DNA from: DASRLE01 sp964558455 | GTDB taxonomy: Bacteria; Verrucomicrobiota; Verrucomicrobiia; Limisphaerales; Palsa-1400 | Length of the DNA: 26,626 nucleotides | NCBI GenBank assembly: GCA_964558455.1 | Contig: CAZLEE010000045.1 | Location: 1-26,626 of the forward strand | Direction: 5' to 3' | Shown here: piece by piece, positions 8,123 to 15,003 of the stretch | Position numbering within the stretch: position 1 is the stretch's first letter | Layout of the letters: every line of letters begins with the position of its first letter | Translations under genes and position numbers: made by a program | The notes under the pieces: model-generated | Databases searched by the model: none | What the model was told of the DNA's origin: nothing | The model's input: the letters and a program-made list of their open reading frames with translations, nothing else

Positions 8123-8348
8123 CCAGTTTTATCCGCCTGCGGCCTGGATTCAGGAGTCCGGCGGGGGATGGATCGTCGATCAAGATGATCTGGACGGCTT
8201 GTTAAAAGCGATCGGGCAGGCCCTCAACCCTGACGAACGTCGGAGACGCGGCCAGGCGGCGCTTCAGTTTGCCCTGAAGAATTTCCGAATGTCGGAGAAC
8301 TGCGCGCGCATCGCCGAATTGTTGGAAGGGGCGCAAATTAAACGCTGA
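8103..8348 (+). pseudogene. Glycosyltransferase relic with internal deletion
   Basis: An 81-aa frame whose first ten residues (MRFLLLNQFYPPAA) are a typical GT4 N-terminus and whose remainder (QESGGGWIVDQDDLDGLLKA, ALNPDERRRRGQAAL) is the C-terminal nucleotide-sugar half and terminal helix of a GT4 enzyme. The roughly 280-330 residues normally between them, including the whole catalytic cleft, are missing; the join lies near 8145. The reading frame survives across the junction, but the product cannot be a working transferase. The overlap with the end of the preceding gene and the repeat at 8341-8430 immediately after it point to repeat-associated deletion. It probably once belonged to the polysaccharide cluster. 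Confidence 0.72.
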
Positions 8349-8430
8349 AACGCTGAAACGCTGAAAACTGAAATGCTGAAATCGGAAATAAATCGGGTCA
8401 GCGTGCCGGTGTGCCCAACTGATTTTTTGC
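8341..8430 (+). repeat. Dispersed palindromic repeat, copy 2 (core 8386-8422)
   Basis: Left arm is a run of ACGCTGAAA units, then a 37-bp core beginning AAATAAATCG and ending CAACTGA, then GATTTTTTGC. The core differs from copy 1 at eight positions, seven of them transitions, with no indels. It starts at the end of the glycosyltransferase relic and ends about 10 bp before the -35 element of the toxin-antitoxin pair. Confidence 0.7.
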
Positions 8431-8435
8431 TTGCC

Positions 8436-8469
8436 TTGACAGCATTTGCCAATAGATTAATTTAACGAC
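8436..8469 (+). promoter_or_regulatory. Candidate promoter of the parDE-type operon
   Basis: A perfect TTGACA -35 hexamer at 8436-8441 is followed by an AT-rich stretch (AATAGATTAATTTAACG) holding several weak -10 candidates at 16-19 bp spacing (TAATTT, TTTAAC). The antitoxin ATG is at 8470 with no Shine-Dalgarno, so the transcript may have a very short leader. The exact -10 is uncertain. Confidence 0.45.
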
Positions 8470-8721
8470 ATGGGTTACACGCGTACTGGTTACTACGAAA
8501 CCATCATCCAGCGACAGATTCGCGCCGGTCGGGCCTCGAATAAGAGCGAGGTCATTCATCAGGCCCTGGCGTTGCTGGATGCCGTCACCCGGGGCAATGG
8601 CCCCGAAGGCACAAGCTTCCGCAATGCGGATGAATTGGAAGCCTTGCAGTTACAGGCCGGTCCTGCCGCACCCATGACCGCCGAACGCAAGGCGCGCATC
8701 TATGGAAAATTGAAACGATGA
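8470..8721 (+). CDS. ParD/CopG-like type II antitoxin
   Basis: 83-aa ribbon-helix-helix protein. The N-terminal strand and helices (TGYYETIIQRQIRAGRASNK, then SEVIHQALALLD) match the ParD pattern of a beta strand followed by a Gly-Arg-x-x-N-x-S-E-V-I turn. The C-terminal half is charged and probably disordered, as expected for the toxin-neutralising arm. Expected role: bind ParE and repress the shared promoter. The stop codon overlaps the toxin start (ATGA, 8718-8721), which couples their translation. It lies between two copies of the dispersed repeat. Confidence 0.85.
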   Translation: MGYTRTGYYETIIQRQIRAGRASNKSEVIHQALALLDAVTRGNGPEGTSFRNADELEALQLQAGPAAPMTAERKARIYGKLKR

Positions 8722-9035
8722 ACTGGCAGGCGTCACCGGAGACGGACGAGGACTTGATCGCCGCGCGCGGCTTCATCGCCGTTGACAGCGAGCCGGCGGC
8801 GCTGAATTTTCTGGATGCCGTTTTTGAGGCTTTCGACCACTTGGCGCGGTTCCCGGAGATGGGGTCGCAAGCGCGATTCAAACATCGGACATTGAAGGGC
8901 GCGCGTTTTTTTGTTCTGGCACCGCCCTTCAACCGTTGGCTGATTTTCTACCAGCCGACTGGCAATGGCGCGGAAATCAGGCGCGTTCTTTATGGTAACT
9001 TCAACTGGCGGCAGGAACCGGAACGATTTTTTTAG
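8718..9035 (+). CDS. ParE/RelE-family toxin
   Basis: 105-aa ParE-fold protein starting MNWQASPETDEDL. The helical N-terminus (AALNFLDAVFEAFDHLARFP) is followed by EMGSQAR, then the C-terminal strands (RFFVLAPPFNRWLIFYQP, RRVLYGNFNW) characteristic of ParE toxins. Family members inhibit DNA gyrase or cut ribosome-bound mRNA; the branch cannot be assigned by eye. The usual VxHGxRD-type ending of the last strand is replaced by VLYGNFNW. It overlaps the antitoxin by 4 bp. The module may help stabilise the accessory segment against loss. Confidence 0.85.
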   Translation: MNWQASPETDEDLIAARGFIAVDSEPAALNFLDAVFEAFDHLARFPEMGSQARFKHRTLKGARFFVLAPPFNRWLIFYQPTGNGAEIRRVLYGNFNWRQEPERFF

Positions 9036-9038
9036 GAT

Positions 9039-9160
9039 GAAAAACGGGGAAAAAACAGAAAACAGAAATTGGAAAAGCAGAAATTCAGTCAGGCTCGTTG
9101 GCGCGCCGGCTCGATTTATTTCAGCTTTCAGTATTTCAGCGTTTCAGCTTTTGATTTTAT
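9039..9160 (-). repeat. Dispersed palindromic repeat, copy 3, inverted (core 9086-9121)
   Basis: The same element as copies 1 and 2 in opposite orientation. On the minus strand it reads a run of GCTGAAA units, then AAATAAATCGAG and GGCGCGCC, then GACTGAATTTCTGCTTTTCC. The plus-strand right arm (CAGCTTTCAGTATTTCAGCG) runs to within a few bases of the ATG at 9166. With copy 1 it brackets 5835-9085. Confidence 0.7.
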
Positions 9161-9165
9161 GACCT

Positions 9166-11067
9166 ATGTTTGGCGGTTTTGACAAATATATAGCTGTTTT
9201 TCTGACGGGGTTCGTGGTGACTTTTCTTCTCACCCCGGCCGTCCGTTCACTGGCGGTGCGATTCGGCGTCGTGGACTTGCCCAATGAGCGGCGTCCGCAC
9301 AAGCGTCCAACGGCCCGCGGCGGCGGTCTGGCGGTTGTTCTGGGAATTTATGCCGCCTGCGTGGTGGGGCTGTTATTTCATGGGGACGCCTGGCCGGGCG
9401 GTTTTGATCTTCATTGGTGGCTGACCTTCCTTCCCTCGTCATTGACCCTGCTGGCCGTCGGAATGGTGGACGATATTTTTGGACTGGGCGCCTGGAAGAA
9501 GCTGGCAGGCCAGACTTTGGCCGCGCTGTGGATTGCTCTTTCGGGGACGCATTTCGGCAGTTTGTTTGGCCACACGCTGCCGCCGTTTCTTGATGGCTTG
9601 CTGGTGGTGTTTTGGATTGTGGGCGTGATTAACGCCTACAATCTGATTGACGGACTGGATGGGCTGGCGTCGGGATTGGCCGTCATTTCCGCCACCGGCT
9701 TGTGCGGCATTCTTATTCTTGGAAATCTGCCCGGCGTTTTCTTGCCGCTCATAGCCCTCATTGGCGCGTGCCTGGCGTTCCTGCGTTACAATTTCCAGCC
9801 GGCAACCATTTTTCTGGGCGACACCGGCAGCATGTCCATCGGGCTTGTTTTGGGGGTCATTTCCCTGCAAACGTTCACCAAAAACACTTTCTTTCTTTCG
9901 ATGACCATCCCGCTGCTGGTTCTGGGAGTGCCTATCTATGACGCGCTGCTGGCCATCTGGCGAAGGTCCGTGCGGCGCTTCGTCAGCATCGGAAAACCGG
10001 ACGGCTCCGGGAAGCCCGCCGGCATCATGTCGGCTGACTTGGAACATTTGCACCACCGGCTGGCCAAGGCGGGGCTGAGCACGCGCCGGGTGGCGTTGGT
10101 TCTTTGCATCACAAACGCGGTGCTGGTGGTGTTTGGATTGTTGTTGGCGACGTTTCAATCCCATGCGTCCGGAATTTTTCTGCTCGCCTTGCTCGCGTGT
10201 GTTTACGTGCTGTTGCGCCACATGGCGGTGATCGAGTTGCGTGAAACGGGCCGCGTTCTGTTGACCGGATTGCGCCGCCCAACCCATTCCTTGTTCAAGG
10301 CGCTGGCCTATCCTGTCTGGGACGTTATCTGTCTGGCGGGATCACTGGCGATCGCCATGCGGTTGTTCGAGCCTGTGCAGACGGGATTCTGGCATTCCTG
10401 GTTTCTTGATCTTCCCATTTGGGTCACGCCCACATTCTGCCTGCTGGCGGTGTCGCGCGCTTACATCACCGTCTGGACCCGCGCGCGCATTCTGGATGTC
10501 GTGATGCTCCTGTTCACTCTTCTGGCCGGTTTGGTCTTCAGCCTCGGTATTGCGCTGCTCATTGATCCCTACAGCGCTTCAAAATGGTGCCTGCGCACGC
10601 TGGTTATTGCCACGGTCGGGCTTGGCTCCATGGTTTTTTCCAGGGTGTTTTATCGTTGCATGGAGGAAATCGTGCTTTACCTGAGGTCAACCAGCGACGC
10701 GAGCTCCAATCAGGAACGGGTGGTGCTTTACGGAGCCGGCGGGCGTTGCCAGCTTTTTCTCAAGGAACGAGGCTTTAACAATTCCTCCAGCTTTGACAAC
10801 CGCGTCATTGTGGGACTGATTGACGATGAGCCGGCTTTGCATTTCAAGTGGGTTTACGGACACATGGTGCTAGGAGGGGCGGGCGACTTGCCGCAACTCA
10901 TCCCGCACCACCGGATCACCGGCATCATTCTCACGACGACACTGAAACCCGAAGCTCTCAAGGCGGTGCAGGACATGGCGGCCCAATATGGCTTATCCCT
11001 GAGCGAGTGGCGCTTTGAAACCCGCCCGCTCAATGTTGTTTCGGATCAAGTACGGACAGTTGCATAG
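9166..11067 (+). CDS. Polyprenyl-phosphate sugar-1-phosphate transferase (MraY/WecA-like) with CapD-like C-terminal extension
   Basis: 633-aa membrane protein. Residues 1-340 are a complete WecA/MraY-type phosphotransferase with about 10-11 membrane helices: VVDLPNERRPHKRPTARGGG, GMVDDIFGL (the catalytic Asp pair), NAYNLIDGLDGLASG, FLGDTGSMSIG and HLHHRL. This class moves a HexNAc-1-phosphate from its UDP donor to undecaprenyl phosphate, the first membrane step of polysaccharide assembly. Residues 380-633 add four more helices and a soluble Rossmann-like part (RVVLYGAGGRCQLFL), which is the N-terminal half of CapD/WbpM-type proteins without the dehydratase. The fusion is somewhat unusual but known in Verrucomicrobia/Planctomycetes WecA homologues (from memory). 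The ATG at 9166 follows the repeat arm and has no clear Shine-Dalgarno. It is likely to act in the same pathway as the FucNAc genes. Confidence 0.86.
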   Translation: MFGGFDKYIAVFLTGFVVTFLLTPAVRSLAVRFGVVDLPNERRPHKRPTARGGGLAVVLGIYAACVVGLLFHGDAWPGGFDLHWWLTFLPSSLTLLAVGMVDDIFGLGAWKKLAGQTLAALWIALSGTHFGSLFGHTLPPFLDGLLVVFWIVGVINAYNLIDGLDGLASGLAVISATGLCGILILGNLPGVFLPLIALIGACLAFLRYNFQPATIFLGDTGSMSIGLVLGVISLQTFTKNTFFLSMTIPLLVLGVPIYDALLAIWRRSVRRFVSIGKPDGSGKPAGIMSADLEHLHHRLAKAGLSTRRVALVLCITNAVLVVFGLLLATFQSHASGIFLLALLACVYVLLRHMAVIELRETGRVLLTGLRRPTHSLFKALAYPVWDVICLAGSLAIAMRLFEPVQTGFWHSWFLDLPIWVTPTFCLLAVSRAYITVWTRARILDVVMLLFTLLAGLVFSLGIALLIDPYSASKWCLRTLVIATVGLGSMVFSRVFYRCMEEIVLYLRSTSDASSNQERVVLYGAGGRCQLFLKERGFNNSSSFDNRVIVGLIDDEPALHFKWVYGHMVLGGAGDLPQLIPHHRITGIILTTTLKPEALKAVQDMAAQYGLSLSEWRFETRPLNVVSDQVRTVA

Positions 11068-11106
11068 GGTTTGGCGCTATTCATTGAAATTCCAGGAAAA
11101 AAAATT

Positions 11107-12777
11107 ATGCGTAAATTATTTATAATCGTTGTGGCCTGCGCCGCATTATTATTGGCCGGGTATGCAGGGCATCGCAGTTACAAGGTGTGGAAAAACAAGC
11201 ATCTGATGACCCTCTGCCACCAGTTCCTGGCAAAATCAGACGCGCGCAACGCCGTGCTCTCCGTGCAGGCAGTCCTTCATTCCGACCCCAACAATCTCGA
11301 TGCCATCAGGGTGATGGCCCAACTCGCCGAGGCTTCTCATTTGCCTGCCGCGTTGCTATGGCGCAGCCGCGCGGTGGATCTCGATCCGCATTCGCTCAAA
11401 GACAGGCTGGCCCTTGCCCAAACCGCCCTGACCCTGCGTGATTACCAGACAGCCACCAATGCCCTGGAAGGGGTGGACGCCCGCGACAAAGAAACAGCCT
11501 CCTACCACAACATCGCCGGCACGGTGGCGGCGGCGGCCAATCATCCAGAACAAGCTGAAAGTCATTTTCTGGCGGCCTCCCGGATCGAGCCGAACAACCC
11601 GGCCCCGCAATTGAATCTCGCCGTCGTGCGCCTTCATGGAACCAACGCGCTGGACCTGGAGGAAGCCCGGATCGTGCTCCAACGCCTCTCCTCCAACCCG
11701 ACCAATGCGGCCTTGCGTTGCCAGGCGTTGCGCGAACTGACGCTGGATGCCATGGGCCACAAACGTGAGGACCTGGGCTTGGCCTACTCCAGGCAATTGA
11801 CAAAGGAAACCAACTCCGCCTTTACAGACCGAATCCTCCGGCTCGAAGTGCTGCGGGAAACCAAGAGCGTGGATTTCAAACCGGAACTGGCCGCCTGCCA
11901 ACGCTCAGCCGCCACGAATCAAACCGACATATATGAGCTGGCCTCGTGGGAGATGGCGAAAAATTCCCCCGAAAGTGCCCTGACTTGGCTGCACAGTCTT
12001 CCCGCAAACATGCAGACCAACCAGCCGACAACCATGCTGATCGCCGAATATTACGCCGCGTCGAAAAATTGGCGCGCGCTCAATACCTGGCTTGAAAAAC
12101 AGCGCTGGGCCGAACTGGAATTCGTCCGTCACGCGTTCATGAGCCGCGCCTTCCGCGGTCTGGAATTGCCCGACACCGCGAAAACCGAATGGGAGCAGGC
12201 GCTTAAATCAGCCAACGGCCAAAAGCAGAGCTTGGTCATGCTCCTGCGGCTGGCCGCACAATGGAAATGGGTCAGCGAAGGCGAAGACCTGCTCTGGACC
12301 ATCATCACCCGCTATCCCCAGGAAAAATGGGCCTCCCAGACCCTGGCTCAAACGTTGTTTGCGGGCGGCCAGACCCGATCACTCATGCAACTGTTCAACC
12401 AGGAGTTGAAGGCCACCCCTGCAAATCTCAGCGCCAAGAATAATCTGGCCATGGTTGCCCTGCTATTGGGCGATAAAACGTTGAACCCTTATGATCTGGC
12501 ACGGGAGGTTTATCAGCAAGCGCCCACCAATTCATCCTATGCCGCCACCTACGCATATTCCCTATACCTGCAAGGGAAAAGCAACGAGGCCCTGAAGGTG
12601 ATGCAGAAGGTCAAACCGTCGGACCTTGATAATCCATCCATCGCGGGCTATTACGGGATCATTCTCAAGGCGACCGGCAGCCGCGCCAACGCGAAAGTTT
12701 ACCTGAACAAAGCCTCCAAGGCCCGCCTCCTCCCCGAAGAACAAAAGCTCTTCACCCAAGCCAAAGCGGGAATCTAA
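11107..12777 (+). CDS. Membrane-anchored TPR protein
   Basis: 556-aa protein with an N-terminal signal anchor (LFIIVVACAALLLAGYAGH), followed entirely by helical pairs of TPR type. The clearest repeats are around residues 40-130 (LDAIRVMAQLAEASHLPAAL; DRLALAQTALTLRDYQTATN) and 440-540 (SAKNNLAMVALLLGD; YAATYAYSLYLQGKSNEALK; SIAGYYGIILKATG). Such periplasm-facing TPR scaffolds accompany exopolysaccharide/exosortase loci; this one lacks the lipobox of the PrsT lipoproteins. The frame opens at 11071, but the ATG at 11107 begins the signal anchor and has AGGA about 10 nt upstream. It sits 39 bp after the transferase and ends in a strong terminator, so it is the last gene of that unit. Confidence 0.8.
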   Translation: MRKLFIIVVACAALLLAGYAGHRSYKVWKNKHLMTLCHQFLAKSDARNAVLSVQAVLHSDPNNLDAIRVMAQLAEASHLPAALLWRSRAVDLDPHSLKDRLALAQTALTLRDYQTATNALEGVDARDKETASYHNIAGTVAAAANHPEQAESHFLAASRIEPNNPAPQLNLAVVRLHGTNALDLEEARIVLQRLSSNPTNAALRCQALRELTLDAMGHKREDLGLAYSRQLTKETNSAFTDRILRLEVLRETKSVDFKPELAACQRSAATNQTDIYELASWEMAKNSPESALTWLHSLPANMQTNQPTTMLIAEYYAASKNWRALNTWLEKQRWAELEFVRHAFMSRAFRGLELPDTAKTEWEQALKSANGQKQSLVMLLRLAAQWKWVSEGEDLLWTIITRYPQEKWASQTLAQTLFAGGQTRSLMQLFNQELKATPANLSAKNNLAMVALLLGDKTLNPYDLAREVYQQAPTNSSYAATYAYSLYLQGKSNEALKVMQKVKPSDLDNPSIAGYYGIILKATGSRANAKVYLNKASKARLLPEEQKLFTQAKAGI

Positions 12778-12819
12778 ATCAAGCAACCTGGCTCAGACCC
12801 GGTTTAGGCAACGATAAAT

Positions 12820-12860
12820 AAAGGCGGCAAGATCCCATCGGGATTCTGCCGCCTTTCTTA
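12820..12860 (+). terminator. Rho-independent terminator after the TPR gene
   Basis: A long hairpin: AAAGGCGGCA pairs with TGCCGCCTTT, continuing inward through GATCCC/GGGATT around an ATC loop, followed by TTTCTTATTAT. It ends the rightward polysaccharide transcription unit. The A run on its other side lets it work from the opposite strand as well. Confidence 0.9.
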
Positions 12861-12939
12861 TTATCACCACCCGCAGACCGAAGACTTCGCGCCGTCACCG
12901 CCATTAAGTTCAACATCACCAAAAAACAGGCCAGTCCTG

Positions 12940-13016
12940 AGGTTCCAAAACAAAAGCAGAAATTTGGAAAGCAGAAAGTGGAAACATAGTCAGAACAAAA
13001 ACTGGAATAAAATCGA
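12940..13016 (+). repeat. A-rich GCAGAAA repeat, partial copy, in gap 12861-13099
   Basis: AAAGCAGAAATTTGGAAAGC, then ACTGGAATAAAATCGAATG. It is the left arm plus the beginning of the core of the dispersed element, placed between the convergent TPR gene and the first PEP-CTERM gene. Just left, at 12930-12949, AGGCCAGTCCTGAGG looks like a decayed copy of the PEP-CTERM terminator hairpin. Nothing else is seen in this gap apart from the two terminators. Confidence 0.6.
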
Positions 13017-13030
13017 ATGTGGAGGAACCC

Positions 13031-13058
13031 AAAAGGCCGGCCCCGAGGACCGGCCTTT
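13031..13058 (-). terminator. Terminator hairpin of PEP-CTERM gene 1
   Basis: AAAGGCCGG pairs with CCGGCCTTT, with one internal C/A mismatch before the CC/GG closing pairs. It is the array's shared hairpin. A smaller stem (GTGCC-CTGC-GGCAC, 13080-13093) lies between it and the stop codon. Confidence 0.75.
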
Positions 13059-13099
13059 GCTTTGAATAAGAACCTAAAAGTGCCCTGCGGCACGACGAC

Positions 13100-13774
13100 T
13101 TATACCGCGCACTTTTTACGCAGAACCCGCAACGTGCTCGCCCCAAACGGGAACAGCATTGCCACGCCAGCAATGATCGACGAGGGTTCGGGAACTGAAG
13201 ATACGGTGATCGAATTAATATCGACGCTTCCGCTTGACGCGCCTTCATCGCCAATATAGGCGTAAGCCCTCATAACCTCCAGATCTCCGTAGGCAACGCC
13301 ATTGTAGCTATCGCCTGTGCCAAGAACAGAGTCTAAAGTTACTCCGGACAGCCCAGGCACATCGCCACCGGCACCACCATTTAAACTGAAATCCCATACA
13401 TGAACGAGGCTTGTTCCGATAAGCTGATTCCCGTCTTCGGAGATGACATCGTATTCTTGTGCACCCGCGCCCCAAGTGCCATTAACAGACACGCCGAAGG
13501 CCGCAAACGGCGCATTGCCGACACCGCCTGTTAACCCGGAATACTGAAAGCTCATGTTGAGATTGTCCAATGTCCCCAGCGGGCCTCTGACCCCAACCAC
13601 CGCGTCGACATCCGGACTGCTGTAGCTCAACAACTCATAGCCGGGAGAACCTGGCATATAGGTGCCATCGGAAGACGCCATGGTGCTAAAGTCGGTGTCC
13701 GAATAGGTGGTAACCGACGCGCTGGCACTCACTGCTGCGGCTAAACTGATTGAGAATATTAATGTTTTTTGCAT
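13100..13774 (-). CDS. PEP-CTERM protein 1
   Basis: 224-aa secreted protein. A signal peptide (MQKTLIFSISLAAAVSASAS) precedes a beta-rich, Gly/Ser/Asp-rich body with a single-domain look (YSGLTGGVGNAPFAAFGVSV, VHVWDFSLNGGAGG) and no recognised enzyme motif. The tail is VPEPSSIIAGVAMLFPFG followed by ASTLRVLRKKCAV: PEP motif, hydrophobic segment, basic end, which is the exosortase recognition signal. Expected fate is export, membrane tethering by the tail, then processing by the exosortase at 3855-5834. The ATG at 13774 has only a weak GGA upstream. It has its own promoter (13923-13990) and terminator. The body is not obviously related to the other five. Confidence 0.9.
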   Translation of the reverse strand: MQKTLIFSISLAAAVSASASVTTYSDTDFSTMASSDGTYMPGSPGYELLSYSSPDVDAVVGVRGPLGTLDNLNMSFQYSGLTGGVGNAPFAAFGVSVNGTWGAGAQEYDVISEDGNQLIGTSLVHVWDFSLNGGAGGDVPGLSGVTLDSVLGTGDSYNGVAYGDLEVMRAYAYIGDEGASSGSVDINSITVSSVPEPSSIIAGVAMLFPFGASTLRVLRKKCAV

Positions 13775-13922
13775 ATTTTTCCGTTTATTTCATTTTTTTC
13801 AAAAAACCAATCCCGGCCTGAAACCCCTACCCCGGGTATTTGATTTATGCAGTTTGGTTGCTGCTGCCTGCCAATGTCTGCAACTCCGGCGCACCGGACC
13901 TTGCTCCATTGGGTACGCTTAC

Positions 13923-13990
13923 ATTGAAACAGAATCAGGGAATCCAGTCTATCTAATTTTGGGACAAGTTTGTACTCTTTTGAGACAAAC
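13923..13990 (-). promoter_or_regulatory. Promoter 1 of PEP-CTERM regulon
   Basis: Minus-strand extended -10 TG-T-TTCAAT (13931-13923). Upstream is a dyad TGTCC-N7-AGATA at about 13950-13966 (TAGATAGA end degenerate), and 21 bp further a TGTCT-N7-GTACA dyad. The predicted start near 13916 gives a leader of about 142 nt. The leader contains the block shared with genes 2-4 (13831-13859) and CCAATCCCGG next to the start codon. Confidence 0.6.
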
Positions 13991-14043
13991 CAACCAAAGG
14001 AAAGCTGAAAAGCTGAAGAAAAATCGAGCGTGGTGGAAACAAG

Positions 14044-14068
14044 AAGGCCGGTCCCGAGGACCGGCCTG
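14044..14068 (-). terminator. Terminator hairpin of PEP-CTERM gene 2
   Basis: Perfect 10-bp stem AGGCCGGTCC/GGACCGGCCT with a 3-nt CGA loop; on the minus strand it is followed by TCTTGTTT. A second, smaller stem, GCGCC-TAAC-GGCGC (14088-14101), lies just after the stop codon and is itself followed by TTTT. Confidence 0.8.
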
Positions 14069-14106
14069 TGAAAAAAGGATTCAAAAGCGCCTAACGGCGC
14101 GATGAC

Positions 14107-14667
14107 TTATACCGCGCGTTTTCTACGCAGAATCCGCAACGTGCTCGCACCAAACGGCAGCACCATCAAGGCGCCGGCGATGATCGAGGAGGGTTCAGGA
14201 ACCGGAGTCAAGCCAAGCGACATCCCGCCTGAAACCGTCTCCACTACGCCGCCAGTATTTATTACCGCCGTTTCATAACCATCATTACCGGTGCCGGTAC
14301 CCCAGAATTGGATATCCAAGACTGATGTGCCGTTACTGAACAGCAGACCGTACTGGTCGAGATAAGGAACAGTCAATAAGCCAAGTATCTCATCGTCGTA
14401 TTGAATCGTCTGTCCTCCCAAAATGGGGGCTGTGTTAACGCCACCAACGGAAGTAGCGACCAAACTGTAGGTCCCAAGCACCGGCCCCTTGTCCATCGTG
14501 ATAAAGCCACTGGTTGCAAGACCGGCACCATTAACACTGACGACCCCATCGGCCAAGATGGTGTTGTCTGAAGCCGTAAACCCTATGTCATAGAGCGTGG
14601 CGTGAGCCTGCGCCACCATGACCAGGACGCCGGCCATTACTGCGAGTTTTAATTTTCCAATCTTCAT
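14107..14667 (-). CDS. PEP-CTERM protein 2
   Basis: 186-aa secreted protein: signal peptide MKIGKLKLAVMAGVLVMVAQ AHA, a beta-rich body (LYDIGFTASD, GVVSVNGAGLATSGFI, IQYDDEILGL, YGLLFSNGTSVLDIQFWG), and the sorting tail VPEPSSIIAGALMVLPFG with ASTLRILRRKRAV. The frame extends to 14733, but the ATG at 14667 has an AAAGGG Shine-Dalgarno 7 nt upstream and starts the signal peptide. It is a paralogue of protein 4: both share the IGKL-LAVM signal start, a 'dynamic' GxGxxSGxI segment, a YDD motif and a GLLF motif. Expected role is matrix or surface protein processed by exosortase; no catalytic motif is seen. Confidence 0.92.
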   Translation of the reverse strand: MKIGKLKLAVMAGVLVMVAQAHATLYDIGFTASDNTILADGVVSVNGAGLATSGFITMDKGPVLGTYSLVATSVGGVNTAPILGGQTIQYDDEILGLLTVPYLDQYGLLFSNGTSVLDIQFWGTGTGNDGYETAVINTGGVVETVSGGMSLGLTPVPEPSSIIAGALMVLPFGASTLRILRRKRAV

Positions 14668-14815
14668 TTTATCCCTTTCGTTTTTTATTGCCGCAAAAAT
14701 CCAATCCCGGCACAGAACTCCGCACACCAGCACCTTTGCCCCGGATATTCGACTTATGCAGCTTGGTTTAACTATTCGTCAACACGGCAACTCTGACCGC
14801 ACTAACACTGGAGCC

Positions 14816-14882
14816 ATTAGAACAAAACCTTGAAATCCCATCTATCCATTTTTAGGACATGTGTGTACACTTTTGAGCCAAA
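14816..14882 (-). promoter_or_regulatory. Promoter 2 of PEP-CTERM regulon
   Basis: Extended -10 TG-T-TCTAAT (14824-14816). The proximal dyad TGTCC-N7-GGATA overlaps the -35 region; the distal dyad TGGCT-N7-GTACA lies exactly 21 bp further up. The predicted start near 14809 gives a 142-nt leader with the conserved block CTGCATAAGTCGAATATCC (minus-strand reading, at 14739-14769). Confidence 0.62.
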
Positions 14883-14932
14883 CCATTGGGGGGGAACTGA
14901 AAGTTGAAATAAATCGAATGTAATGGAAGCAA

Positions 14933-14959
14933 AAAGGCCGGTTCTGAGAACCGGCCTTT
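14933..14959 (-). terminator. Terminator hairpin of PEP-CTERM gene 3
   Basis: Perfect 12-bp stem AAAGGCCGGTTC/GAACCGGCCTTT with a TGA loop. It differs from the other copies by a compensated base-pair change (TTC/GAA instead of TCC/GGA), which argues that the structure is selected. A small CGCC-CTGAT-GGCG stem precedes it after the stop codon. Confidence 0.8.
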
Positions 14960-15003
14960 GCTTTGAAAAAAGAATCCAAAAGCGCCCTGATGGCGTGATA
15001 TGG

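Noticed and set aside
13750..14710. Possible sigma-54 promoters (GG…GC) near PEP-CTERM start codons, e.g. CGGGATTGGATTTTTGC
   Set aside because: Spacing between GG and GC is 11 bp or the -24 reads GA; none of the six leaders has a GG-N10-GC with a recognisable TGGCA. The extended -10 explains all six better.
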